Shown here: piece by piece, positions 16,889 to 23,615 of the stretch
Layout of the letters: every line of letters starts with the position of its first letter
Position numbering within the stretch: position 1 is the first letter of the stretch
From: an uncultured Eubacteriales bacterium
Lineage (GTDB): Bacteria; Bacillota; Clostridia; Christensenellales; CAG-138
Direction: 5' to 3'
DNA: 64,000 nt
NCBI GenBank assembly: GCA_902765005.1
Contig: CACWYB010000004.1
Location: 31,179 to 95,178 of the forward strand
The notes under the pieces: model-generated
Database searches by the model: none
What the model saw: only the letters and a program-made list of their open reading frames with translations
What the model was told of the DNA's origin: nothing
Translations under genes and position numbers: made by a program

Positions 16889-17676
16889 AGCAATATCTGG
16901 TGGACGCCTTCACGGATAAGCCCTTTGCGGGGAACCCGGCGGCGGTGTGCGTCATGGACAGCTGGCTGCCGGAAAGGGCCATGCAGAAGCTGGCCATGGA
17001 AAACAACCTTTCCGAAACCGCCTTTCTGGTGCCGGAGGGGGAGGGGTATGGCCTAAGGTGGTTCACCCCGGCGGCGGAGGAGGCGCTCTGCGGTCACGCC
17101 ACATTGGCTTCGGCCTTCGTGGTGCTGGGGTTCTATCATCCGGCGTGGCGCACGGTCACCTTTTATACCCGCAGCGGCCGGCTCACCGTGACGAAGCAGG
17201 GGGACCTGTTTGAAATGAACTTCCCCACCTTCCCTCTTCGGGAGGTGCCGGTGACGGAGGAGATGGCCCTGGCCTACGGGGCGCGGCCTGTGAAGGCCAT
17301 CCTGGGGCTGGACCTAACCTGCGTGTTCGAAGACGAGGACCAGGTGCGGACCATGGTTCCGGATCAAAAGCGGCTGGGGGCTCTGCCGGGCCGCGTCCAG
17401 AACGCCACCGCCCCGGGAAGGGACGTGGACTGCGTGTCCCGGAGCTTCTGCCCCAAGGACGGCATCGCCGAAGACCCGGTGTGCGGCTCCGCCCACTGCC
17501 AGATCGGGGCCTACTGGGCCGAGGTGCTCCAAAAGAACCTGATCCGGGCCTACCAGGCGTCGGCCCGGGGCGGGTATCTGGAGTGCGAGCTGCTTTCAAA
17601 CGGGCGCATGGCCCTGCGGGGCAAGGCGGTCCTGGTGGCCGAAACGGAGATTCTGGCGGACCTTTCCGCCTGCTGA
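16885..17676 (+). CDS. PhzF-family isomerase-like protein
   Basis: The 263-residue protein has the PhzF fold landmarks. The N-terminus VDAFTDKPFAGNPAAV is followed by the catalytic-glutamate region NNLSETAFL, then CGHATLASAF, and EDPVCGSAHCQIGAYW in the second half. Family members isomerise or epimerise small carboxylated substrates; the true substrate here is unknown. At the point where many members have EDPVTGSAH this one has Cys for Thr. The protein is a little shorter than the usual 280-300 residues. The start follows AAGGGAGGAG and overlaps the MFS stop as ATGA, so it is co-translated with the transporter, which may carry its substrate or product. Confidence 0.9.
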   Translation: MKQYLVDAFTDKPFAGNPAAVCVMDSWLPERAMQKLAMENNLSETAFLVPEGEGYGLRWFTPAAEEALCGHATLASAFVVLGFYHPAWRTVTFYTRSGRLTVTKQGDLFEMNFPTFPLREVPVTEEMALAYGARPVKAILGLDLTCVFEDEDQVRTMVPDQKRLGALPGRVQNATAPGRDVDCVSRSFCPKDGIAEDPVCGSAHCQIGAYWAEVLQKNLIRAYQASARGGYLECELLSNGRMALRGKAVLVAETEILADLSAC

Positions 17677-17698
17677 GAAACAGAAAAGGAGTATGCCC

Positions 17699-18454
17699 AT
17701 GATTCGTATAGAAAAGATACAGATCCCCACCCTGCCCACGCAAAAGCCCCGGCGGCTGTATATCTACCTGCCCCGGGACTATGAGAAGACCGACCGGCGG
17801 TATCCGGTGCTGTACATGTTCGACGGGCACAACGTGTTCTACGACAGCCACGCCACCTACGGCAAGAGCTGGGGCATGAAGGAATATTTGGAGAAGTCCA
17901 GGCGGAGGCTGATTCTGGTGGCGGTGGAGTGCAACCACGAGGGGGACAGCCGGCTGTCGGAGTACTCCCCTTGGGACTTTACCTGGCGGGGGAAGCTGGC
18001 TTTCACCGGTCATGGGAAGGATACCATGGACTGGATCGTGGACGAGCTCAAGCCCCGGATCGACCGGGAATACAGGACCCTCCCGGACCGGGCGCACACC
18101 CTGATCGCCGGCAGCTCCATGGGCGGGCTCATGTCCCTCTACGCCGCCGTGGCCTACAACGACACCTTCTCTCGGGCGGCGGCCCTTTCCCCCAGTTTGG
18201 TGGTGGGCGGAAGACGCATGGAGGCGTTGATCCGGGCGCATGCCTTGATCCACCCCACCCGAATCTACATGGACATGGGCAGCGGGGAGGCCGGGAAGCA
18301 TGTGGAGATGCTGACGGGGCTGTTCCGTACTGCCGGGCAGCTGACCCGGGCCGGGGCCCTGGTGGACGCCCGGGTGGCCCCGGACGCCATGCACTGCGAG
18401 GCGGCCTGGGAGCAGCGGGTCCCGGTGTTTATGGACTACCTGCTGGAGGAATAG
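17699..18454 (+). CDS. Esterase, alpha/beta hydrolase (esterase D / Fes-like)
   Basis: The 251-residue protein belongs to the putative-esterase family. It has the entry strand PVLYMFDGHNVF, the nucleophile elbow GSSMGG with Ser140, and a likely catalytic His in APDAMHCEAAW near the C-terminus, where family members often have GxHxxxxW. No signal peptide is seen, so it is cytoplasmic. ATG 17699 is seven bases after AAAAGGAG; the ATG at 17693 is too close. It is the third gene after the MFS transporter and PhzF-like enzyme, which suggests a small-molecule ester or conjugate as substrate. A hairpin terminator follows. Confidence 0.88.
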   Translation: MIRIEKIQIPTLPTQKPRRLYIYLPRDYEKTDRRYPVLYMFDGHNVFYDSHATYGKSWGMKEYLEKSRRRLILVAVECNHEGDSRLSEYSPWDFTWRGKLAFTGHGKDTMDWIVDELKPRIDREYRTLPDRAHTLIAGSSMGGLMSLYAAVAYNDTFSRAAALSPSLVVGGRRMEALIRAHALIHPTRIYMDMGSGEAGKHVEMLTGLFRTAGQLTRAGALVDARVAPDAMHCEAAWEQRVPVFMDYLLEE

Positions 18455-18473
18455 CGGAAAGCAAAAAACAAGA

Positions 18474-18526
18474 CAAGGGGGAAGGCTGTTCTCAACCTTC
18501 CCCCTTGGCATGCCTGTGCTTCTCTT
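18474..18526 (+). terminator. Hairpin between convergent genes
   Basis: A 12-bp perfect stem (18474-18485 with 18496-18507) lies between convergent genes. A T-run (CTCTTTTT) occurs only 12-20 bases later, so termination efficiency is uncertain. It may serve both directions. Confidence 0.6.
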
Positions 18527-18545
18527 TTTGGCATAGAGCAAGGAC

Positions 18546-18773
18546 TCAATAGATCGTCGGCATATCCTCCGTAATGCCGTATTTTCGGCGGAAGGCGGCC
18601 AGATCCCCTTCAGAGCGGAGGAGGGTCACCTCCGTGAAGCGGCCCGTTTCCCTGTCCCGAAACCCGGCCACCTTTTCCCCGGTGCAGATGCTGCTGCGGA
18701 TGACCGGCTCCAGGCGCTCCCTATCGAAGGTTTGGGCCGGAGCCGTCTTTCGTTTGAAGCGGGAAAACAGCAT
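18546..18773 (-). CDS. Small conserved clostridial protein (75 aa), function unknown
   Basis: The start codon at 18773 follows the M3 peptidase stop by one base, so the gene is the last of that operon. The protein begins with a basic stretch (LFSRFKRK). It has one striking region, VIRSSICTGEKVAGFRD, followed by FTEVTLLRSEGDLAAF and ends TEDMPTIY. Similar short clostridial proteins carry the name 'aspartate dehydrogenase' in databases, as I recall, but at 75 residues it cannot be a full dehydrogenase. I would leave the function open. The single Cys in the SICTGE motif might be functional. Confidence 0.75.
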   Translation of the reverse strand: MLFSRFKRKTAPAQTFDRERLEPVIRSSICTGEKVAGFRDRETGRFTEVTLLRSEGDLAAFRRKYGITEDMPTIY

Positions 18774-18774
18774 A

Positions 18775-20469
18775 TCAGTACCGCTCCCGGATTTCGTCGA
18801 CCACATGGCCCAGGTCCGCGGCCACGGTGCCGTCTTGGAAGGGGTTCAAAAGGTTGCCGACCTCCAGGAGCTCAAAGTAGCCCTTAGTGCCCCCGGCACG
18901 GCAGAGCCTGAGGTAATCCTGCCAGGCCGCTGCCCGGTCCGTCTTCATGCGGCCGTAATACTGGAAGGCGCACATCTGGGCCAGGGCGTAGTCGATGTAG
19001 TAGAAGGGGTAGAGGAAGATGTGCTGCTTCTGCATCCAGAAGCCTCCCTCCTCCAGGAAGGGCTCCCCGTCGTAATCCCGCCAGGGCATGTAGATCTTTT
19101 CGATCTCGCGCCACACCTGCCGCCGCTCCTTGGCGCTCATGTCCGGCTTCTCATAGACCCGGTGCTGAAACTCATCCACGCAGGCCATGTAGGGGATCAC
19201 GGCCAGGGCGCCGATGAGGTGGGCCGTGAGATATTTTTCGCTGTTCTTGCCAAAGAAACTCTCCATCCAGGGGTAGGCGAAGTGCTCCATGGTCATGGAG
19301 TGGATCTCGTTGATCTCCGAGGTGGAGCCGGAGAGCATGTTCACGGGAATGGACCGCATGGCCAGATACCCCTGGAAGGCGTGGCCCGCCTCGTGGGTGA
19401 GCACGTCCACGTCCGCGCTGGTGCCGTTGAAATTGCTGAAGATGAAGGGGGCCTTATAGCCGGGGAAGCGGGTCATGTAGCCGCCCATGCGCTTGCCGGG
19501 CCGGGTTTCCAGGTCGAAGAGATGGTATTTTACCATAAAGTCGAAGAATTCTCCGGTCTCGGGGCTCATCTCCCGATACATCCGCAGGGCCTTCTGCACC
19601 AGCTCTTCCATGGTCCCCTCCGGGTCCGCATTCCCCTCGGGGAAGAGCAGGGCCTCGTCGTAATAGCGGAGCTTGTCCACCCCCAGCCTCTGCCGCTGCT
19701 TCTCCCGGATTTCCGCCACCGCCGGGGTGATGATCTCCCGGATCTGCTTGCGGAAGTTGGCTGCGTCCGCCTGGGTGTAGTCGAAGCGGCGGCGCTCAAG
19801 ATACGCAAGGTCCGTGTAGCTTTCAAAGCCCAGGGTCTTGGCCATTTTATCCCTGAGGTGGACCAGCTCGTCGTACTGCTCGTCCAGCTGGGGGCTGATC
19901 TTCTCATACAGGGCCGCCCAGGCGTGGAAGGCTTCCTTCCGTTCCTCTCTATCCGGGCTCTCCATGTGCTTCAACAGTCCGTAGAAATTGCACGGTTCCC
20001 CCCGGAATTCCGTCACGGCCATGGCGCTGTCCTTCTGATACTGCTGGCACAGGTTTCCCTCCCGGATCACATCCGGGATGATCCGCTCGTCGGTGGCCTT
20101 CAGACCCGCGTCGATCAGCCGAAACATCTGCTTGCCGAACTCCGCCTCGAAGTCCGGCCGGAAGGGGCTTGCCGCCAGGGCCTCCCGATAGGCTTTGCCC
20201 AGGGGGATGAGGGCGGCGCTTTCGGTTCGAAGCCACTTCATTTCCCCGTCGTAAAAGGGGTCCGCGGTGTCGATGGAGTTGCGGACCGAGCAGAGCACCG
20301 CCATGGTGGAGCGTGTTTCCTCCGCCGCCTGGAGGGCGAAGAAGGCGGCCTTGGCCTCCTCGTAACTCTTTGCGGTCTTCAGCTTCTCCGTGGTCTCGGC
20401 ATAGCAGGCCTTCAGGGCCTCCATGTCGGGCCGGGCATAGGGCATCTGTCGAAAATCCACCATGGTCAT
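18775..20469 (-). CDS. M3-family oligoendopeptidase (PepF-like)
   Basis: This zinc metallopeptidase of 564 residues carries HEAGH (about residues 356-360) in THEAGHAFQGYLA, with the family's downstream GSTSEINEIHSM supplying the third ligand. M3 peptidases cut oligopeptides of roughly 6-20 residues in the cytoplasm, which fits the peptide importer at the left of the window. The start at 20469 follows AAGGAGG by eight bases and overlaps the upstream gene stop as ATGA, so the two are translationally coupled. It has no signal peptide. Confidence 0.93.
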   Translation of the reverse strand: MTMVDFRQMPYARPDMEALKACYAETTEKLKTAKSYEEAKAAFFALQAAEETRSTMAVLCSVRNSIDTADPFYDGEMKWLRTESAALIPLGKAYREALAASPFRPDFEAEFGKQMFRLIDAGLKATDERIIPDVIREGNLCQQYQKDSAMAVTEFRGEPCNFYGLLKHMESPDREERKEAFHAWAALYEKISPQLDEQYDELVHLRDKMAKTLGFESYTDLAYLERRRFDYTQADAANFRKQIREIITPAVAEIREKQRQRLGVDKLRYYDEALLFPEGNADPEGTMEELVQKALRMYREMSPETGEFFDFMVKYHLFDLETRPGKRMGGYMTRFPGYKAPFIFSNFNGTSADVDVLTHEAGHAFQGYLAMRSIPVNMLSGSTSEINEIHSMTMEHFAYPWMESFFGKNSEKYLTAHLIGALAVIPYMACVDEFQHRVYEKPDMSAKERRQVWREIEKIYMPWRDYDGEPFLEEGGFWMQKQHIFLYPFYYIDYALAQMCAFQYYGRMKTDRAAAWQDYLRLCRAGGTKGYFELLEVGNLLNPFQDGTVAADLGHVVDEIRERY

Positions 20470-21065
20470 CTGCTCATCCTCCTTGCTGCAATGGGTTGAA
20501 ATGGGAAAACTGATTCGGCCGAGGCGTCCTGTATCCCCAGGCGCTCCCGACATTTTTTGAGATAATAGCCGTTGTCGATATAGCCGTCCAGCCAAACGAA
20601 GTAGGGCAGGGCTTCGGCGTATCGCTTGGCGTTGTACAGGGCCACGGCGGACATGAACACCCGGGCCTTGGCATCCTTATAGCCGTCCATCGCCTGGAAG
20701 GCCGCGGCGGACCGCTCATATTCCCCGGCGGTAAACAGCTCCGCCGCCCGGTTGTACTGCCTGAACTTGAGCAGGGAAACGGTGGCAAGAACGGCGATGC
20801 AGAGCAGCACCGCCACCAGCGTCAGGAGGCTCACCTTCCGCCAGCGGGTCACCTTCTTTTCGAAGCAGGCCTCCTCCTCCTTCAGCAGAGCGGACTCCCG
20901 TTGCCAGCGCATCCGGCCCAGCTCGGTTCGACAGCGGATAAACCGCTCGTCGGCGTCTGCCCAGCCCCGGATGGACCGGAAGAGGGCCATAGCCTCCTCC
21001 AGACTGTCTTCGGTGCTTGCTTCTGCCAGGGCGACGGCTTTTTCATAGATGGCGTTTTGATCCAT
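20466..21065 (-). CDS. Single-pass membrane protein with TPR-like halves
   Basis: In this 199-residue protein a cytoplasmic helical part (1-75) resembles a TPR-type count of small units. One membrane helix follows at about residues 78-97. An outer part then reads AAELFTAGEYERSAAAFQAM and YKDAKARVFMSAVALYN, typical of 'gdYkDA' repeats in clostridial envelope proteins. No enzymatic motif is present. It is first in the M3 peptidase operon and shares its promoter, so a scaffold or sensing role linked to peptidase function is possible but unproven. The start follows GGGAGGAGC. Confidence 0.8.
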   Translation of the reverse strand: MDQNAIYEKAVALAEASTEDSLEEAMALFRSIRGWADADERFIRCRTELGRMRWQRESALLKEEEACFEKKVTRWRKVSLLTLVAVLLCIAVLATVSLLKFRQYNRAAELFTAGEYERSAAAFQAMDGYKDAKARVFMSAVALYNAKRYAEALPYFVWLDGYIDNGYYLKKCRERLGIQDASAESVFPFQPIAARRMSR

Positions 21066-21102
21066 ACCTGTGCTCCTCCCTTGGCCTTTCGTTGATAGAT
21101 AC

Positions 21103-21131
21103 AGTATACCAACAACCGCCGGCCCTGACAA
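21103..21131 (-). promoter_or_regulatory. Promoter of the TPR protein / M3 peptidase operon
   Basis: On the minus strand, TTGTCA (21131-21126) is followed after 17 bp by TATACT (21108-21103). Confidence 0.8.
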
Positions 21132-21132
21132 G

Positions 21133-21161
21133 AAAAAGGAAGGGATTGTCCCTTCCTTTTT
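21133..21161 (-). terminator. Terminator after deoD
   Basis: A 13-bp perfect stem (21133-21145 with 21149-21161) ends on the minus strand in a run of five T. The sequence is nearly symmetric, so it could work from either side. It directly abuts the promoter of the next operon. Confidence 0.85.
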
Positions 21162-21192
21162 GGCTGAATCTTTGGTTTTTTGCAGCCCGAGG

Positions 21193-21906
21193 TTACTCCG
21201 CTATTTCCAGGGCGATCTGGATCATGTCGTGGAAGGCGTTCTGCCGCTGCTCGGGGGTGGTGGCTTCGCCGCCGGCGATGAGATCCGAAATGGTGCAGAT
21301 GCACAGGGCCTTCTTGCCCGCCCGGGCCGCGTTCATATACAGGGCCGCCGCCTCCATCTCCGTGGCCAGCACGCCCATCTTCGTCCAGACGCTCTGGTCC
21401 ACGGCGTCGTTGTAGAAGTTGTCGGAGGAGAACAGGTTCCCCACCTTGTAGCGTAGACCCCGCCGCTCGCACTCGTCCACAGCCTTGCGGCACAGGCCGA
21501 AGTCCGCGATGGCGGAGTAGGTGCCGGGAAGGGCGTACTGGTTCCCCCAGGCGCTGTTGTAGCAGGCGCCCTGGCCGATGACCACGTCGAACAGCTTCAG
21601 ATCCGGATGCATGCCCCCGGCGGAGCCCACACGGATGATGGTCTCCACGCCGAAGACGTTGTACAGCTCGTGGGAATAGATGCCGATGGCGGGCATGCCC
21701 ATGCCGCTGGCCATAACGGATACCCGCTTGCTGTTGTAATAGCCGGTGTATCCCTGGACGCCCCGGATGTTGTTGACCAGCTCCCGGTCCGTAAGATAGG
21801 TTTCCGCGATCATCTTGGCGCGCAGCGGGTCGCCGGGCATCAAAACGGTCTTGGCAAAATCCTCCGGCGCGCAGCCGATGTGGGGGGTGAGGTTCAGTTG
21901 CTTCAT
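21193..21906 (-). CDS. deoD: Purine-nucleoside phosphorylase, DeoD type
   Basis: The enzyme splits purine (deoxy)nucleosides with phosphate into base and (deoxy)ribose-1-phosphate. The 237-residue length is typical. Motifs in order are MPGDPLRAK (phosphate site), SGMGMPAIGIYSHEL, RVGSAGG, and VLATEMEAAALY with the ribose-binding Glu, then TISD, whose Asp protonates N7. The start follows GGGAGGATTTGAACCC. The gene stands alone with its own promoter and terminator, consistent with purine salvage. Confidence 0.96.
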   Translation of the reverse strand: MKQLNLTPHIGCAPEDFAKTVLMPGDPLRAKMIAETYLTDRELVNNIRGVQGYTGYYNSKRVSVMASGMGMPAIGIYSHELYNVFGVETIIRVGSAGGMHPDLKLFDVVIGQGACYNSAWGNQYALPGTYSAIADFGLCRKAVDECERRGLRYKVGNLFSSDNFYNDAVDQSVWTKMGVLATEMEAAALYMNAARAGKKALCICTISDLIAGGEATTPEQRQNAFHDMIQIALEIAE

Positions 21907-21936
21907 GGGTTCAAATCCTCCCTGAGCTTTTTTCGT

Positions 21937-21969
21937 ATTGTATCACAAAAAGCCGCCGGTTGACAACCG
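21937..21969 (-). promoter_or_regulatory. deoD promoter with inverted repeat over the -35
   Basis: On the minus strand, TTGTCA (21966-21961), an 18-bp spacer and TACAAT (21942-21937) precede deoD. The -35 lies inside the inverted repeat CGGTT-GTC-AACCG (21969-21957). The repeat could be a repressor site or the tail hairpin of the upstream ywaF-like gene. Confidence 0.6.
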
Positions 21970-21970
21970 A

Positions 21971-22765
21971 TTATTGCGCCTTGGCCCCCTTGAGCCGGTC
22001 GACCAGGGCGAAGATGCCCGTGACCAGGAACATGTAGGGCACCAGGATGAGGTAGCTGGGCAGCAGATACAGGAAGGGGAAGGGCAGGAAGGAGTGGAAG
22101 ATCTCCAGCAAAAAGTTGCCCTCCGTCTCCACGGAGAAGAAGTAGTTGGCCTTGGGGTGCAGGCCCGTGTACCGAAGCAGCAGATTGAGACAGAACACCA
22201 GGAAGGTGACCGCCGTCACCGTGAGCACCAGCTTGGGAAAGTCCTTCACCTGGGGGCGGTAGAGCCCGAAGGTGCCCATGGCAAGGCCTGCGATGAAGAG
22301 CACGAAGTGGGTGCCGTAGAAGCCCAGCATCCGGGGCAACAGCAGGGAGTAGCCGCCGAAGCCGTTCCCCGGCATGATGAGGGCCATGAGGGCGCCCAGG
22401 GGCCCCATGAAGAAGCAGTAGCCCTTCAAAAACCGGTTGTTCGTCCAGATGGCCACGGGGATGAGGATCAGGTTGATGTTGCACATCTGCAGCGGCAGCT
22501 CGCCCCACCAGTTGAAGCCGCCCATGTTGGCCGTGAGGGCGTCGTACTCCCGGTCGATGGACAGGCAGTATTTATACACGACGAACCCCACCAGCGTCAG
22601 CAGGCACGCGCACACGATCACCCGGCCCCGTATCTGCTCGCTCTTTTTTCTCAGCAGCAGGCTGGAGAGCACCAGCAGCAGCAAGAAACCGCCGAACACC
22701 GCGAAGAACACCCCGTTGAACGGGGCCATGATAAGGCTGCCTTTCTCCATCGCCTCAAGGAACAT
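21971..22765 (-). CDS. YwaF/TIGR02206-family integral membrane protein
   Basis: The 264-residue protein has about seven hydrophobic segments. The phrase ELPLQMCNINLILIPVA, with a polar/Cys pattern inside a helix, matches the YwaF (TIGR02206) family. These proteins occur in Bacillota and resemble eukaryotic TMEM164, suggesting lipid-related chemistry, but the role in bacteria is not established to my knowledge. It follows the PAP2 gene by 12 bases and has an AGGAGG-like site, so the two membrane proteins are co-expressed. A function on membrane lipids is an inference from that pairing. Confidence 0.82.
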   Translation of the reverse strand: MFLEAMEKGSLIMAPFNGVFFAVFGGFLLLLVLSSLLLRKKSEQIRGRVIVCACLLTLVGFVVYKYCLSIDREYDALTANMGGFNWWGELPLQMCNINLILIPVAIWTNNRFLKGYCFFMGPLGALMALIMPGNGFGGYSLLLPRMLGFYGTHFVLFIAGLAMGTFGLYRPQVKDFPKLVLTVTAVTFLVFCLNLLLRYTGLHPKANYFFSVETEGNFLLEIFHSFLPFPFLYLLPSYLILVPYMFLVTGIFALVDRLKGAKAQ

Positions 22766-22777
22766 GATCCTTCCTCC

Positions 22778-23470
22778 CTATTTTCGTTTTTCTCTTCCGA
22801 TTTGGATGCGCCTTTCCACGGCGTACCCCAGCCGCTCCCACCGAAAGCGCTTGGACAGCTGCAAGGGCAGCTCCGAAACCAGAACCGCCGTAGGGATGTC
22901 CACCAGCACATGCTGCTTCACCAGCAGGATGGAGCCGCAGACCAGCAGCAAAAACACGAAATTGAACCGGCGAAACCACCGGGGGATCCCCTCCGTGTCC
23001 CAGAGGGCCCGCCAGCAATAGTAGTTGCAGGCCACGTGAAGGGAGGGACACAGGTTGTTGGGCGGGTCCAGGGCGTAGATGAGGCGGGTGAGCCAGGAAA
23101 AGAAATCCCGGCCCGTCACCTCCGGCCGCCGGATGGTGCCGGGGAGGAGCAGAAAGAAAGCCGCCGACAGCGCCAGCGTCAACAGATACGCCCCCATGGT
23201 TCTATACACGTGCTCCTTGCGCTGCCTGAGCAGCAGCACCAGGGTGAGGCCCCAGGTGGCGAAGGCCAGCACGTAGATGAGGATCCACTCCGGCCGAAAG
23301 GGGATGCGTTCGTCCAGCGCCGTGGCCAGGCTCATGGGCTCAATGTGCAGCGCCAGCAGGACCAGCCGGGTGAAATAGAAGGTCATGGCCTGGGAAAAGA
23401 TCAGTATGCCTAAGCAAACCCACCCGTAGGGGGGTAGGAGTTTTTGGATGGAAAAGGTTTTTTTCGTCAA
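22778..23470 (-). CDS. PAP2-superfamily membrane phosphatase/transferase
   Basis: The 230-residue protein has about six membrane helices. PAP2 catalytic blocks are visible: PSLHVA (in NLCPSLHVACNYY) and the C-terminal KQHVLVDIPTA, whose His and Asp complete the site. It resembles the lipid-phosphatase / inositol-phosphotransferase branch in which the first block is weak. I take the start as TTG at 23470, because AAGGAGA lies nine bases before it and the longer upstream frame carries no recognisable sequence. A good promoter lies directly ahead. Likely substrates are membrane or isoprenoid phosphates. Confidence 0.85.
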   Translation of the reverse strand: MTKKTFSIQKLLPPYGWVCLGILIFSQAMTFYFTRLVLLALHIEPMSLATALDERIPFRPEWILIYVLAFATWGLTLVLLLRQRKEHVYRTMGAYLLTLALSAAFFLLLPGTIRRPEVTGRDFFSWLTRLIYALDPPNNLCPSLHVACNYYCWRALWDTEGIPRWFRRFNFVFLLLVCGSILLVKQHVLVDIPTAVLVSELPLQLSKRFRWERLGYAVERRIQIGREKRK

Positions 23471-23498
23471 CTTCCGCTCTCTCCTTGGAATTGTGGGT

Positions 23499-23527
23499 AT
23501 TGTAGCACACTTAGGGACGGGATTCAA
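23499..23527 (-). promoter_or_regulatory. Promoter of the PAP2-YwaF operon
   Basis: On the minus strand, TTGAAT (23527-23522), 17 bp, TACAAT (23504-23499). Confidence 0.8.
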
Positions 23528-23564
23528 CCGGGCGGGAAAAAACAAAAGAAAGAATTAAGAAACG

Positions 23565-23588
23565 AAAGGGACGCTTTTGCGTCCCTTT
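23565..23588 (-). terminator. Terminator after the NlpC/P60 gene
   Basis: A 10-bp stem (23565-23574 with 23579-23588, tetraloop) is followed on the minus strand by a T-rich tract. On the plus strand it also ends in T-rich sequence. Confidence 0.75.
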
Positions 23589-23615
23589 TTCCTGTTTTTT
23601 GCTGATGGACGGCCC

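Noticed and set aside
18546-18773. Aspartate dehydrogenase function for the 75-residue protein
   Set aside because: It is far too short for a Rossmann dehydrogenase. The name seems to be an inherited database label.
18574-20499. A 641-codon plus-strand frame over the M3 peptidase gene
   Set aside because: It is antisense to a peptidase with an intact HEAGH site, has no ribosome site and no recognisable motif.
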